Shown here: one piece after another, positions 34,827-44,056 of the stretch
How positions within the stretch are numbered: the stretch's first letter is position 1
Layout: the number at the start of each line of letters is the position of its first letter
Assembly (NCBI RefSeq): GCF_011392115.1
Contig: NZ_JAAJBT010000001.1
Span: 124,001 to 188,000, forward strand
Source of the DNA: Flavobacterium difficile
Lineage (GTDB): Bacteria > Bacteroidota > Bacteroidia > Flavobacteriales > Flavobacteriaceae
DNA: 64,000 nucleotides
Reading direction: 5' to 3'
The notes under the pieces: model-generated
The model's input: the letters and a program-made list of their open reading frames with translations, nothing else
Told to the model about the DNA's origin: nothing
Databases searched by the model: none
Made by a program: the position numbers and the translations under genes

Positions 34827-35845
34827 TACTTATTACTATTTTTTAATGGTACACCAGACATACTAATTTTAACACGATCTTCATCGCGACCTAAAAGTAT
34901 GTTTTTCTCTGTTTCAATAATTACTTTCTCTAATGGACGTTTGTAATTGTTTTGATTGATTACAGAATCTTTATTGAATACTTTCGGACCTTCAATTGTC
35001 CAATCCGATACTTCTTTTTTATCGAAACGACAGGTGTTGCAAATGAATTCTTCTACTTCACCATATTGATCTTTTCTTCCTGTAACTCTTTGAATTTCGT
35101 TTCCGAACATCCAAACCGTAGTTTTTCCACAACATTTGTCACAATCTCTGTGTGCATTGAAAGGTTTATTAAACCAAACTCTACTTTTAAATCGGAAAGT
35201 TTTGTCTGTTAATGCCCCAACAGGACAAACATCAATCATATTTCCAGAAAATTCATTGTCGATTGCCGCAGATACACAAGTTGAAATTTGTGCATGATCA
35301 CCTCGGTTTAAAACACCGTGAACTCTTTTGTCAGTTAGTTGATCAGCTAAAGTTGTACAACGTTGGCATAAAATACAACGGTTCATGTGTAATTGAATTT
35401 TATCACCAATGTTTTCTGGTTCAAAAGTTCTTTTTTCTTCAATGAAACGTGTTTCTGATTTTCCGTGTTCGAAACTTAAATCTTGTAAATTACATTCTCC
35501 AGCCTGATCACAAACTGGACAATCTAAAGGGTGGTTGATTAATAAAAATTCTGTTACTGATTTTCTGGCTTCAGTTACTCTTTCTGAATTTTTACTATTC
35601 ACTTCCATACCATCCATACATCCTGTTACACAAGATGCCATTAATTTTGGCATAGGTCTTGGGTCGGCATCGCTACCTTTAGCCACTTCGACTAAACAGC
35701 AACGACATTTTCCACCGCTTCCTTTTAATTTAGAATAATAACACATGGCTGGTGGCACTAAATCGCCTCCAATCATACGTGCAGCTTGCAGGATCGTTGT
35801 TCCTGGTTCTACTTCAACGCTTTGTCCGTCTATGGTTACTTTCAT
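34826..35845 (-). CDS. nuoG: NADH-quinone oxidoreductase subunit G, short form (Fe-S part only)
   Basis: 339 aa, against about 900 in E. coli or 780 in Thermus. The N-terminal 2Fe-2S domain ('GSGGKCRCCLVEV'), the His/Cys 4Fe-4S site ('HPLDCPVCDQAGECNLQD') and the ferredoxin-like pair ('CILCQRC' and 'DVCPVGAL') are present. A third Cys set follows ('CDKCCG', 'CNTCRFD'), as in the first part of the molybdopterin-type domain, and then the protein ends. The catalytically silent C-terminal domain is absent. The short form is, as far as I know, usual in Flavobacteria, and nuoH directly abuts it, so it is not a frameshift product. Confidence 0.92.
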   Translation of the reverse strand: MKVTIDGQSVEVEPGTTILQAARMIGGDLVPPAMCYYSKLKGSGGKCRCCLVEVAKGSDADPRPMPKLMASCVTGCMDGMEVNSKNSERVTEARKSVTEFLLINHPLDCPVCDQAGECNLQDLSFEHGKSETRFIEEKRTFEPENIGDKIQLHMNRCILCQRCTTLADQLTDKRVHGVLNRGDHAQISTCVSAAIDNEFSGNMIDVCPVGALTDKTFRFKSRVWFNKPFNAHRDCDKCCGKTTVWMFGNEIQRVTGRKDQYGEVEEFICNTCRFDKKEVSDWTIEGPKVFNKDSVINQNNYKRPLEKVIIETEKNILLGRDEDRVKISMSGVPLKNSNK

Positions 35846-35889
35846 GTTATAAATGTTTGATTCTTAGCGGAATCATTTTTGAGTTTTTA

Positions 35890-37254
35890 TTAAACAGTTT
35901 GTTTTCCAATTAAGTGACGTACTTTTTCAAAAGGTTCGTTCACAAAATGGTTTCTATCTTTAATTTTTTCAGGGAATCTTACATGGTATTCAAATTCTTC
36001 TCTGAAGTGACGTATTGCAGCAGCTACAGGCCAAGAAGCAGCATCACCTAAAGGGCAAATGGTGTTTCCTTCAATTTTAGATTGAATGTTCCATAGTAAA
36101 TCGATATCTTCTTCACGACCTTGGCCGTTTTCAATTCTCCATAAGATTTTTTCTAACCAACCTGTTCCTTCACGACAAGGTGTACATTGTCCGCAACTTT
36201 CATGGTGGTAGAATCTTGAGAAATTCCAAGTATTTCTAACGATACAGGTTGTATCATTATATACGATGAAACCTCCAGAACCTAACATCGAACCTGTTGC
36301 GAAACCTCCATCAGATAATGATTCGTAAGTCATTAATCGGTCTGTTCCGGCAGCAGTTTTGTATATTAAATGTGCAGGTAAAATTGGCACCGATGAACCT
36401 CCTGGAACTAAAGCCTTTAAAGGTCTGTCGTCAATCATACCGCCACAGTATTCGTCAGAATTCATGAATTCTTCAACAGTAATACCCATTTCAATTTCGT
36501 ATACTCCTGGGTTTTTAATATGTCCAGAGGCAGAAATTAATTTAGTTCCTGTAGAACGTTCTAAACCAATTTTGGCATATTCAGCTCCTCCATTTAGTAC
36601 AATCCAAGGCACAGCGGCAATAGATTCTACATTATTTACCACAGTTGGGTTAGCCCATAATCCTGAAATCGCAGGAAATGGTGGTTTGATACGAGGATTT
36701 CCTCTTTTACCTTCTAAAGATTCAATTAAAGCCGTTTCTTCTCCACAGATATAAGCTCCTGCGCCAACATGAACATATAAATCTAAATCGTAACCCGAAC
36801 CTTTGATATTTTTTCCTAACCAACCAGCGGCATATGCTTCTTTAATGGCTTTTTCTAAAATTTTGAAAACCCACATGTATTCCCCTCTAATATATATGTA
36901 AGAAAGGTTACAACCTAGTGCGAAACTAGAAGTGATCATTCCTTCAATTAGAAGGTGAGGAATAAATTCCATTAAATAACGGTCTTTGAAAGTACCTGGT
37001 TCAGATTCGTCTGCATTACAAACTAAATGACGAGGTTTTCCCGACTTTTTATCGATAAAACTCCATTTCATTCCAACTGGGAATCCTGCACCGCCACGAC
37101 CGCGAAGTCCTGAAGTTTTTACCTCTTCAGTAATATCGTCTGGTTGCATGGTTAACGCTTTTTCAACTGATTTATAACCGCCATTTTCGCGGTATACTTC
37201 ATAGGTTTTAATTCCTGGAATATTGATTTTGTCTAATAATATTTTCTTTCCCAT
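35890..37254 (-). CDS. nuoF: NADH-quinone oxidoreductase subunit F
   Basis: 454 aa. FMN and NADH binding: 'SGLRGRGGAGFPVGMKW', 'CNADESEPGTFKDR' and 'GAGAYICGEETALIESLEG'. The N3 4Fe-4S motif is 'ESCGQCTPCREGTGW' plus the downstream Cys in 'GNTICPLGDAA'. It accepts electrons from NADH at the tip of the peripheral arm. It starts 4 bp after nuoE and is 44 bp before nuoG. Confidence 0.97.
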   Translation of the reverse strand: MGKKILLDKINIPGIKTYEVYRENGGYKSVEKALTMQPDDITEEVKTSGLRGRGGAGFPVGMKWSFIDKKSGKPRHLVCNADESEPGTFKDRYLMEFIPHLLIEGMITSSFALGCNLSYIYIRGEYMWVFKILEKAIKEAYAAGWLGKNIKGSGYDLDLYVHVGAGAYICGEETALIESLEGKRGNPRIKPPFPAISGLWANPTVVNNVESIAAVPWIVLNGGAEYAKIGLERSTGTKLISASGHIKNPGVYEIEMGITVEEFMNSDEYCGGMIDDRPLKALVPGGSSVPILPAHLIYKTAAGTDRLMTYESLSDGGFATGSMLGSGGFIVYNDTTCIVRNTWNFSRFYHHESCGQCTPCREGTGWLEKILWRIENGQGREEDIDLLWNIQSKIEGNTICPLGDAASWPVAAAIRHFREEFEYHVRFPEKIKDRNHFVNEPFEKVRHLIGKQTV

Positions 37255-37258
37255 GATA

Positions 37259-37789
37259 TTATTTATCGTGTAAAGTTATTTTTTCAGCTTTGCAATCTTC
37301 TATCAATTTGTCAAAAGAATCTTTTGATAGTTTTTCATGATAAAAATCGCCTAATTGCAACATTGGAGCATAACCACAAGCGCCTAAACATTCTACTCCA
37401 ACTACTTGAAATAATCCGTCTGAAGTTATTTCTCCTTCTTTAACCCCTAATTTAGAACAAGCGTAATCCATTAAATCTTCTACACCACGAGTGGCACAAC
37501 ATGATGTTCTGCAAAATTCGAACATGTATTTGGCTACAGGTTTCGTATTAAACATAGTATAGAAAGTAACTACTTCGTATACTTCAATTGGAAGAATGTC
37601 TAAGATTTCAGCTACTTTTTGTTGTAATTCAACACTTAACCAATTGTCATGAGCGTCTTGAACTTCGTGTAAAACTGGAATTAAAGCCGATTTCTTTTTA
37701 TCTGCAGGATAATGACTGATTAATTCGTTAATACGAGTCATTAACGCTTCAGTTATATTTATCTCTTGTTTGATATTTGATATTTCCAT
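37259..37789 (-). CDS. nuoE: NADH-quinone oxidoreductase subunit E
   Basis: 176 aa thioredoxin-like 2Fe-2S protein. Cluster N1a ligands are in 'FCRTSCCATRG' and 'GVECLGACGYAPML'. It partners NuoF. Upstream, between nuoD and nuoE, lies the 93-bp inverted-repeat segment (37790-37882), the only sizeable gap in the operon. Confidence 0.96.
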   Translation of the reverse strand: MEISNIKQEINITEALMTRINELISHYPADKKKSALIPVLHEVQDAHDNWLSVELQQKVAEILDILPIEVYEVVTFYTMFNTKPVAKYMFEFCRTSCCATRGVEDLMDYACSKLGVKEGEITSDGLFQVVGVECLGACGYAPMLQLGDFYHEKLSKDSFDKLIEDCKAEKITLHDK

Positions 37790-37803
37790 TTTTCTTTTTT
37801 GTA

Positions 37804-37882
37804 TATTGTATAATGTAAATTGTATGTTGGTTTACATTATACGGATCTCATTATACATTTATTCAATATATCTTATACAATA
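37804..37882. repeat. Inverted-repeat element between nuoD and nuoE
   Basis: A perfect 12-bp inverted repeat GTATAATGTAAA (37808-37819) / TTTACATTATAC (37831-37842) has an 11-nt loop. An alternative outer pair TATTGTATAA (37804-37813) / TTATACAATA (37873-37882) closes the whole gap. It may be a dispersed repeat, or a hairpin that sets mRNA stability or partial read-through between nuoABCD and nuoE-N. Confidence 0.8.
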
Positions 37883-39121
37883 TTATGCGTCTAATTCACC
37901 TGCGATTACGTTAAGACTTGATAAAATAACAATCGCGTCAGAAAGCATTGCGCCTTTAATCATTTCTGGATACGCTTGGTAATAAATGAAACAAGGTCTT
38001 CTGAAATGTAATCTGTAAGGCGTTCTACTTCCATCTGTAACCAAATAGAATCCTAATTCACCATTACCACCTTCTACTGGGTGATATACTTCAGCAACTG
38101 GAACTGGAACTTCTCCCATTACAATTTTAAAGTGATAAATTAAAGCTTCCATATTATTGTATACGTCTTCTTTTGGAGGAAGATAATAATCTGGAACATC
38201 AGCATGATATACATTCCCTTCAGGCATTTTATCTAAAGCCTGACGAATAATACTTAAACTTTCCCAAACTTCTTGATTTCTAACACAAAATCTGTCGTAA
38301 GTATCTCCAGATTTTCCTACAGGAACATTAAATTCGAAATCTTCGTATGAAGAATATGGTTGTGCTACACGAACATCGTAATCAATACCAGCTGCTCTTA
38401 AGTTAGGACCTGTAAATCCATAAGCCATAGCGTCTTCTGCGGAAATAGCGCCAACATTGACAGTTCTGTCAATAAAAATTCTATTTCTAGTAAATAAATC
38501 TTCAAATTCTTTCCATGCAACAGGGAAATCTTTTAAGAAAGTATCTAATAATTCAAAAGCTCTTGGAGACCAATCTCTTTCGAAACCGCCAATTCTTCCC
38601 ATGTTAGTAGTTAAACGAGCTCCACAAATTTCTTCGTAAATTTCGTAAACTTTTTCACGGAATTGGAATACATATAAGAAACCTGTGTAGGCACCTGTAT
38701 CTACTCCTAAGATAGAATTGCAAATTAAATGGTCGGTTATTCTGGCTAATTCCATAACGATAACACGTAAATATTGTGCGCGTTTAGGAACTTCTATATT
38801 TAATAATTTTTCAATTGTCATCCACCAAGCCATATTGTTAATTGGTGAGGAACAATAATTCATACGGTCTGTAAGTGGTGTAATTTGATAAAACGGACGG
38901 TTTTCTGCAATTTTTTCAAAGGCTCTATGAATGTATCCGATTGTAGGTTCTGCATCTAAAATTCTTTCTCCATCCATTAATAAGATGTTTTGAAAAATTC
39001 CGTGAGTGGCAGGGTGAGTGGGTCCTAAGTTTAAAATTGCTAATTCACTTCCGTCTTCATTGTGACGTTCTTCGATATATTTATAATATCTGTGATCTGC
39101 TGCTAGTGTTACTTTTCCCAT
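37883..39121 (-). CDS. nuoD: NADH-quinone oxidoreductase subunit D
   Basis: 412 aa from the ATG at 39121 (MGKVTLAADH). An upstream alternative at 39154 would overlap nuoC by 32 bp and is less likely. The 49-kDa subunit carries quinone-site motifs 'NLGPTHPATHG', 'GYIHRAFEKIAE' and 'GGFERDWSPRAFELLD', and the typical C-terminal ending 'DAIVILSSLNVIAGELDA'. It lines the quinone pocket with NuoB and NuoH. C and D are separate genes here, not fused. Confidence 0.97.
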   Translation of the reverse strand: MGKVTLAADHRYYKYIEERHNEDGSELAILNLGPTHPATHGIFQNILLMDGERILDAEPTIGYIHRAFEKIAENRPFYQITPLTDRMNYCSSPINNMAWWMTIEKLLNIEVPKRAQYLRVIVMELARITDHLICNSILGVDTGAYTGFLYVFQFREKVYEIYEEICGARLTTNMGRIGGFERDWSPRAFELLDTFLKDFPVAWKEFEDLFTRNRIFIDRTVNVGAISAEDAMAYGFTGPNLRAAGIDYDVRVAQPYSSYEDFEFNVPVGKSGDTYDRFCVRNQEVWESLSIIRQALDKMPEGNVYHADVPDYYLPPKEDVYNNMEALIYHFKIVMGEVPVPVAEVYHPVEGGNGELGFYLVTDGSRTPYRLHFRRPCFIYYQAYPEMIKGAMLSDAIVILSSLNVIAGELDA

Positions 39122-39122
39122 G

Positions 39123-39650
39123 TTAAATTGTTGTATTGTTAACAGTTCTACCAAAGAAACGGTCGTCTTTATCTGTTCTTCCTGAATCTTCCATTGGGAA
39201 TTGTTTTCTCATAGGGAAAGAAACCATTTCATCCATATTTAAAATTCTAACTAAATTTGGATGACCATTGAATTGAATGCCGAAAAAATCGTATGTTTCT
39301 CTTTCCATCCAATCGGCACACTTATATAAAGATGTGATAGATTTTACTTCAGGAGTAGTACCGTTTAAAAAAGTTTTAACTCTAATTCTTTTGTTTTCAA
39401 ACCAATTGTGTAAATGATAAACAACACAATATTGTTCGTTCACCTCACTATCTGGATAATGAATCCCACAAACATCAGTTAGAAAATTAAAGTTTAAAGA
39501 AGGTTCTTCTTTTAAAAATTTTATTACGTTATACACTACATCTGCATTCGCTTCTAAAACAAACATATCGTACTCCGTTCTGAAATACTTTACATGTTCA
39601 CCAAAAGTTTGTTGCAACTTGTTTTGTATGTCTAATGATTCTAAAGCCAT
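39123..39650 (-). CDS. nuoC: NADH-quinone oxidoreductase subunit C
   Basis: 175 aa. 30-kDa subunit with 'FNFLTDVCGIHYPD', 'RIRVKTFLNGTTPEVKSITSL' in two parts, 'CADWMERETYDFFGIQFNGHP' in two parts, and 'LVRILNMDE'. It sits 2 bp after nuoB and one base before nuoD. Confidence 0.96.
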   Translation of the reverse strand: MALESLDIQNKLQQTFGEHVKYFRTEYDMFVLEANADVVYNVIKFLKEEPSLNFNFLTDVCGIHYPDSEVNEQYCVVYHLHNWFENKRIRVKTFLNGTTPEVKSITSLYKCADWMERETYDFFGIQFNGHPNLVRILNMDEMVSFPMRKQFPMEDSGRTDKDDRFFGRTVNNTTI

Positions 39651-39652
39651 TA

Positions 39653-40210
39653 TTATTCTATGTTATAGGAAGCCAACAATTCTTTGTATTCTTCAGAATG
39701 TCTTCTTCTTTGAGATTCACTTTTCACTAGTTCTTGTAATTGCATTACGCCATCAACAATTTGTTCTGGACGTGGTGGGCAACCTGGCACATAAACATCA
39801 ACAGGAATTACTTTATCAATTCCTTGTAACACAGAATACGTGTCAAAAATACCGCCTGAAGAAGCACAAGCTCCAACAGCAATAACCCAACGCGGTTCTG
39901 ACATTTGTTCGTAAACTTGACGTAAAATTGGCGCCATTTTTTTTGAAATCGTTCCCATTACTAATAACATATCGGCTTGACGAGGAGAAAAACTCACACG
40001 TTCAGAACCAAAACGAGCTAAATCGTAATGAGAAGCCATTGTTGCCATAAATTCAATCCCACAACATGAAGTAGCAAATGGCAAGGGCCATAATGAATTG
40101 GCGCGAGCTAAACCAACTACTTGATCTAGTTTCGTTGCGAAGAAACCTTCACCAGCATGCCCTTCAGGAGCGTCTACCATATTTACTTTATTCTTTTTCA
40201 TATGTTCCAA
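39653..40210 (-). CDS. nuoB: NADH-quinone oxidoreductase subunit B
   Basis: 185 aa. Cluster N2 ligands are visible: 'FATSCCGIEFMA' (tandem Cys), 'AVGACASSGGIFD' and 'VYVPGCPPRPEQIVDG'. The N2 cluster passes electrons to quinone. It is 7 bp after nuoA. Confidence 0.97.
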   Translation of the reverse strand: MEHMKKNKVNMVDAPEGHAGEGFFATKLDQVVGLARANSLWPLPFATSCCGIEFMATMASHYDLARFGSERVSFSPRQADMLLVMGTISKKMAPILRQVYEQMSEPRWVIAVGACASSGGIFDTYSVLQGIDKVIPVDVYVPGCPPRPEQIVDGVMQLQELVKSESQRRRHSEEYKELLASYNIE

Positions 40211-40217
40211 TGTGTTG

Positions 40218-40583
40218 TTATTCCCAAACTAATGCTTTCTTCTTAATTACATAGAAGAAACCAATTAGTAATAGAGTCATAAAAATAATCATCTTAATTA
40301 ATCCATCTGCACCTAAATCTTTGAAGTTTACTGCCCATGGGTACATGAAAATAACTTCAACATCAAAAAGTACAAACAAAATAGCTACTAAAAAGTATTT
40401 TACTGAGAAAGGAATACGTGCGTTTCCTACAGATTCAATTCCGCATTCAAAACTTTTATCTTTGTTTGCAGAAGATCTTTTAGGGCCTAAAAGACTTGAG
40501 CCAAATATGGTTAAAGCAACAAACCCTACTGCAAGTAAAACTTGCATTAAAATTGGAATAAAATCGATTTGAGAATTTTGCAT
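40218..40583 (-). CDS. nuoA: NADH-quinone oxidoreductase subunit A
   Basis: 121 aa, three TM helices. 'SFECGIESVGNARIPFSVKYFL' (in two parts) and 'LFDVEVIFMYPWAV' are the conserved loop and Glu-rich helix of NuoA. It is the first gene of the operon, about 25 bp from the -7 box of a strong promoter. Confidence 0.96.
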   Translation of the reverse strand: MQNSQIDFIPILMQVLLAVGFVALTIFGSSLLGPKRSSANKDKSFECGIESVGNARIPFSVKYFLVAILFVLFDVEVIFMYPWAVNFKDLGADGLIKMIIFMTLLLIGFFYVIKKKALVWE

Positions 40584-40608
40584 TTTAGTCTTAATTTGAA
40601 AATAGCTA

Positions 40609-40639
40609 CAAAAATAATTTGTATTGCCGTATTATCAAA
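40609..40639 (-). promoter_or_regulatory. Promoter of the nuoA-N operon
   Basis: Read on the minus strand: TTTG (40636-40639), 19-bp spacer, TATTTTTG (40609-40616). Both boxes and the spacing match the Bacteroidota housekeeping promoter. Transcription should begin near 40602, about 20 nt before nuoA. Confidence 0.75.
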
Positions 40640-40714
40640 ATTTAAACTCTATTAAGAATTGTATTTTTATTAAAATGAATACATTTATAATCATTCTAAA
40701 TAAAAAAATAGCAC

Positions 40715-40745
40715 AAAAAAAACGCTCCTTTATGGGAGCGTTTTT
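40715..40745 (-). terminator. Intrinsic terminator after the cold-shock gene
   Basis: AAAAACGCTCC (40718-40728) pairs with GGAGCGTTTTT (40735-40745). On the minus strand it is followed by a run of eight T. It separates the cold-shock gene from the nuo promoter. Confidence 0.92.
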
Positions 40746-40758
40746 AGACGGTAATAAA

Positions 40759-40959
40759 TTAATCGTTTAATATTACAACATTTGTTGCTACAATTCCTTT
40801 TCTTCCTTCTTCTTCTTCGTAACTAACACGGTCTCCTTCGTTTAAGTTTTCAACCTTGATTCCTGTAGCGTGAACAAAAATGTCCTTACCTGTATCTTCG
40901 TTAGTGATGAAACCAAAACCTTTAGTTTCATTGAAGAATTTTACTGTTCCTGTTTGCAT
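40759..40959 (-). CDS. Cold-shock domain protein (CspA family)
   Basis: 66 aa, one S1-like cold-shock domain. RNP1 'KGFGFI' (residues 13-18) and RNP2 'DIFVH' (26-30) are intact. It binds single-stranded RNA or DNA as a chaperone. It has its own consensus promoter 30 bp upstream and a terminator, so it is a single-gene transcript. The short leader makes classic cold-shock leader control unlikely. Confidence 0.96.
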   Translation of the reverse strand: MQTGTVKFFNETKGFGFITNEDTGKDIFVHATGIKVENLNEGDRVSYEEEEGRKGIVATNVVILND

Positions 40960-40988
40960 TATATGCGTATTTAATTATTAATAATGAG

Positions 40989-41018
40989 CAAATATATACA
41001 TTTATTCGACACAAGCAA
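40989..41018 (-). promoter_or_regulatory. Promoter of the cold-shock gene
   Basis: Minus strand: TTG (41016-41018), 19-bp spacer, TATATTTG (40989-40996). Full match to the Bacteroidota consensus. Confidence 0.75.
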
Positions 41019-41031
41019 GAAAATAGTGTTT

Positions 41032-42786
41032 TTATTTTGTGATATTTAACTTAATGCTTAATTCTTCTAGTTGTTTGTCATCAATCTGCGAAGGAGCATC
41101 AATCATGACGTCTCTTCCAGAATTATTTTTAGGGAACGCAATAAAATCTCTTATGGTTTCTTGTCCGCCTAAAATAGCAACCAATCTGTCTAACCCAAAT
41201 GCTAAACCTCCATGTGGTGGGGCACCATATTGGAAAGCATTCATTAAGAATCCGAATTGATTTTCTGCTTCTTCTTTAGAGAAACCTAATAATTCGAACA
41301 TTCTAGCTTGTAAATCTCTGTCGTGAATACGAATAGAACCTCCACCAATTTCATTTCCGTTTAAAACCATATCGTATGCATTAGCTCTAATTTTACCTGG
41401 TTCGGTAGCGATTAAATGCATGTCTTCTGGTTTTGGAGATGTGAAGGGGTGATGCATTGCGTGATATCTTTCCGTTTCTTCATCCCATTCTAGTAACGGG
41501 AAATCTAAAACCCAAAGTGGGGCAAAAACTTCTGGATTTCTTAAGCCTAAACGAGTAGCTAATTCCATACGTAAAGCAGAAAGTTGCGTTCTGGTTTTAT
41601 CAGTATTTCCACATAACACAAAAATCATATCGCCTGGCTTTGCGCCTGTAATTTCAGCCCATTTTTTTAAGTCATCCTGGTCGAAAAATTTATCTACAGA
41701 TGATTTTAAACTTCCGTCTAACTCATATTTACAATAAATCATTCCAGTTGCTCCGATTTGAGGACGTTTTACCCAGTCAATTAAAGCATCAATTTCTTTT
41801 CTGGTGTAAGAGGCACAACCAGGAGCAGCAATTCCTACTACAAATTCTGCGGCATTAAAAACTGGGAAATCCTTATGTTTGGTTACTTCGTTTAACTCAC
41901 CAAATTCCATTCCAAAACGAATATCTGGTTTGTCATTACCGTAAGTTTTCATGGCATATTCGTAAGTAATTCTTGGGAATTTTTCTACTTCAATACCTTT
42001 TACTTCTTTTAATAAATGACGGGTTAAGCCTTCAAACTGATTCAAAATATCTTCTTGTTCTACGAAAGCCATTTCGCAGTCAATTTGTGTAAATTCGGGT
42101 TGTCTATCCGCACGTAAATCTTCATCACGGAAACATTTCACAATTTGGAAATATTTATCCATTCCACCAACCATTAGTAGTTGTTTGAAAGTTTGAGGCG
42201 ATTGTGGTAACGCGTAAAATTGACCTTCATTCATTCTACTTGGCACTACAAAATCACGTGCGCCTTCTGGTGTAGATTTAATTAAATAAGGTGTTTCTAC
42301 TTCACAAAAACCTTGGTTCGATAAATAGTTTCTAACTTCTTGTGTTACTTTATGACGAAATAATAAACTGTTTTTAACAGGATTTCTACGAATGTCTAAA
42401 TAACGGTATTTCATTCTGATGTCTTCCCCGCCATCCGTTTCATCTTCAATGGTGAAAGGTGGTGTTTGTGAGTCATTTAAGATAGATAACTCAGAAACTA
42501 AAATTTCAATATCACCAGTTGGGATATTTTTATTTTTAGATTCACGCTCAATTACCGTTCCTTTTACCTGAATAACAAATTCACGGCCTAAAGACTTTGC
42601 TTTTTCGAATATGGCTTTGTCTGTTCTGGTTTCGTCTAAAATTAATTGTGTAATTCCATAACGGTCACGCAAATCCACCCAAATCATAAATCCTTTATCA
42701 CGTGTTTTTTGCACCCAACCGGCTAAGGTAACTTCCTGATTAATATGTGTAGCATTTAATTCGCCACAAGTAAAACTTCTAAACAT
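41032..42786 (-). CDS. aspS: Aspartyl-tRNA synthetase
   Basis: 584 aa, the bacterial type. N-terminal OB fold for anticodon binding ('[20 protein letters not shown]' in two parts). Class II motifs: motif 2 '[19 protein letters not shown]' and motif 3 '[13 protein letters not shown]'. A bacterial GAD insertion lies between ('[19 protein letters not shown]' follows it). It charges tRNA-Asp. A -7 box is present upstream at 42803. It is convergent with nothing and is followed by the separately promoted cold-shock gene. Confidence 0.97.
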   Translation of the reverse strand: MFRSFTCGELNATHINQEVTLAGWVQKTRDKGFMIWVDLRDRYGITQLILDETRTDKAIFEKAKSLGREFVIQVKGTVIERESKNKNIPTGDIEILVSELSILNDSQTPPFTIEDETDGGEDIRMKYRYLDIRRNPVKNSLLFRHKVTQEVRNYLSNQGFCEVETPYLIKSTPEGARDFVVPSRMNEGQFYALPQSPQTFKQLLMVGGMDKYFQIVKCFRDEDLRADRQPEFTQIDCEMAFVEQEDILNQFEGLTRHLLKEVKGIEVEKFPRITYEYAMKTYGNDKPDIRFGMEFGELNEVTKHKDFPVFNAAEFVVGIAAPGCASYTRKEIDALIDWVKRPQIGATGMIYCKYELDGSLKSSVDKFFDQDDLKKWAEITGAKPGDMIFVLCGNTDKTRTQLSALRMELATRLGLRNPEVFAPLWVLDFPLLEWDEETERYHAMHHPFTSPKPEDMHLIATEPGKIRANAYDMVLNGNEIGGGSIRIHDRDLQARMFELLGFSKEEAENQFGFLMNAFQYGAPPHGGLAFGLDRLVAILGGQETIRDFIAFPKNNSGRDVMIDAPSQIDDKQLEELSIKLNITK

Positions 42787-42802
42787 TATTTTTTATTTTT
42801 TG

Positions 42803-42810
42803 CAAAAGTA
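42803..42810 (-). promoter_or_regulatory. Promoter -7 box TACTTTTG for aspS
   Basis: Exact TANNTTTG on the minus strand, 17 bp before the aspS ATG. No clear -33 box is found. Confidence 0.5.
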
Positions 42811-42920
42811 TAATAAATTTAAATTTTATTAAGTTTAATACTCAATAATCTTAACAATTTTTTAGTCATTTATATTTTTAAATCTTTTATATTTACGCTT
42901 TGTATTTTAAATTTAAAAAA

Positions 42921-43916
42921 ATGACATCAAACAAAACATTAACATCTTTAATAGTAGCGGGTATTTTTTCATTGTCAGCAAATGCTCAAGCTAAATTTTC
43001 AGCTAAAATTGTAAATAAACCAACCGATACCATTTATGTTAAAGCTAGAGGTTTTAGCCAAATGATTGTAGCTGATAAAAAAGGGAATTTCAATGCTACT
43101 TTTAATGTTACAGATGGTATGTACAAACTAGAAGTTGAGGAGCAGTATGCAGACTTATACCTAACAAACACTTCAGATTTACAAATAGCTTTAGATTATA
43201 AAGACTTTGATAATACTATAAAATTTAAAGGAAAAGGTGCTAATGAAAATACTTTTTTAGCAGCAGAGACATTAAAACAAGCCGATCAGACAAAGTTTGA
43301 ACCCATGCTTAAAGCCGAGAATTTAGAAGTTTTGAATGCTGAAGTTGCAAAGTTTAAAGAAGGCGTTTTTGCTTCAATGCCAAAAAATTTAGAGGCAGGA
43401 TTTGTAACTAAATACAAATCTATCGTTGAGAAAGATATGAAAGGTATGGTTGATTACTTAGCCGCTGCTTTCGAAATGAAAAAATTAAATGGAACAGTTT
43501 CACCATCTTTCAATTACGAAAATCATAAAGGTGGTTTTACGTCTTTAGAAAGTTTAAAAGGGAAGTATGTATATGTTGATGTGTGGGCAACTTGGTGTGG
43601 TCCATGTCGTCAGGAAATTCCTTTCTTGCAAAAAACAGAAGCGGCTTATCACGGAAAAAATATAGAGTTTGTAAGTATTTCTATTGATGTGATGAAAGAC
43701 AAAGAAAAATGGAACAAATTTGTTACTGAAAAAAACTTAGGTGGCATTCAATTATTAGCAGATAAAGATTGGAAATCTGATTTCGTACAAGGATATAAAA
43801 TTAATGGAATTCCAAGATTCATTTTAATAAGTCCAGAAGGTAAAATTGTAAATGCAGATGCGCCAAGACCTTCTTCTCCTGAATTAGTAACTTTGCTAGA
43901 CTCATTAGTTAAATAA
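42921..43916 (+). CDS. Exported TlpA-like thioredoxin-fold oxidoreductase
   Basis: 331 aa from the ATG at 42921 (an in-frame TTG at 42900 is unlikely). Signal peptide at residues 1-22 ('AGIFSLSANAQ'). The N-terminal half (23-190) is a DUF4369-like beta domain plus helices, common in Bacteroidota. The C-terminal half is a TlpA/ResA thioredoxin domain with 'WATWCGPC' (Cys226, Cys229) and the cis-Pro region 'INGIPRFILI'. It probably reduces disulfides in the periplasm. It has no obvious partner nearby. It has a weak promoter (TACGCTTTG, spacing off by one) and a weak terminator. Confidence 0.88.
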   Translation: MTSNKTLTSLIVAGIFSLSANAQAKFSAKIVNKPTDTIYVKARGFSQMIVADKKGNFNATFNVTDGMYKLEVEEQYADLYLTNTSDLQIALDYKDFDNTIKFKGKGANENTFLAAETLKQADQTKFEPMLKAENLEVLNAEVAKFKEGVFASMPKNLEAGFVTKYKSIVEKDMKGMVDYLAAAFEMKKLNGTVSPSFNYENHKGGFTSLESLKGKYVYVDVWATWCGPCRQEIPFLQKTEAAYHGKNIEFVSISIDVMKDKEKWNKFVTEKNLGGIQLLADKDWKSDFVQGYKINGIPRFILISPEGKIVNADAPRPSSPELVTLLDSLVK

Positions 43917-43930
43917 CTTACACAAAAATA

Positions 43931-43957
43931 AAAAGGCTGCTTTCGGGCAGTTTTTTT
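43931..43957 (+). terminator. Weak intrinsic terminator
   Basis: CTGC (43937-43940) / GCAG (43947-43950), extended by G-T and A-T pairs, followed by seven T. Confidence 0.6.
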
Positions 43958-44001
43958 ATTTTATTAACTTTTTTTGTGAAAATTGTTATCAATAAGTTTT
44001 A

Positions 44002-44009
44002 TATTTTTG
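44002..44009 (+). promoter_or_regulatory. Promoter -7 box TATTTTTG for asd
   Basis: Exact TANNTTTG, 47 bp before asd. A TTG at 43983-43985 gives a 16-bp spacer, slightly short. Confidence 0.5.
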
Positions 44010-44056
44010 CCTAGTAAAATAAATAATTTATTACCTCAAAAATAATCATAAATCAA

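Noticed and set aside
34826..35845. NuoG as a broken gene
   Set aside because: The stop is directly overlapped by the nuoH start, and the remaining domains are intact, so the short form is the real gene.
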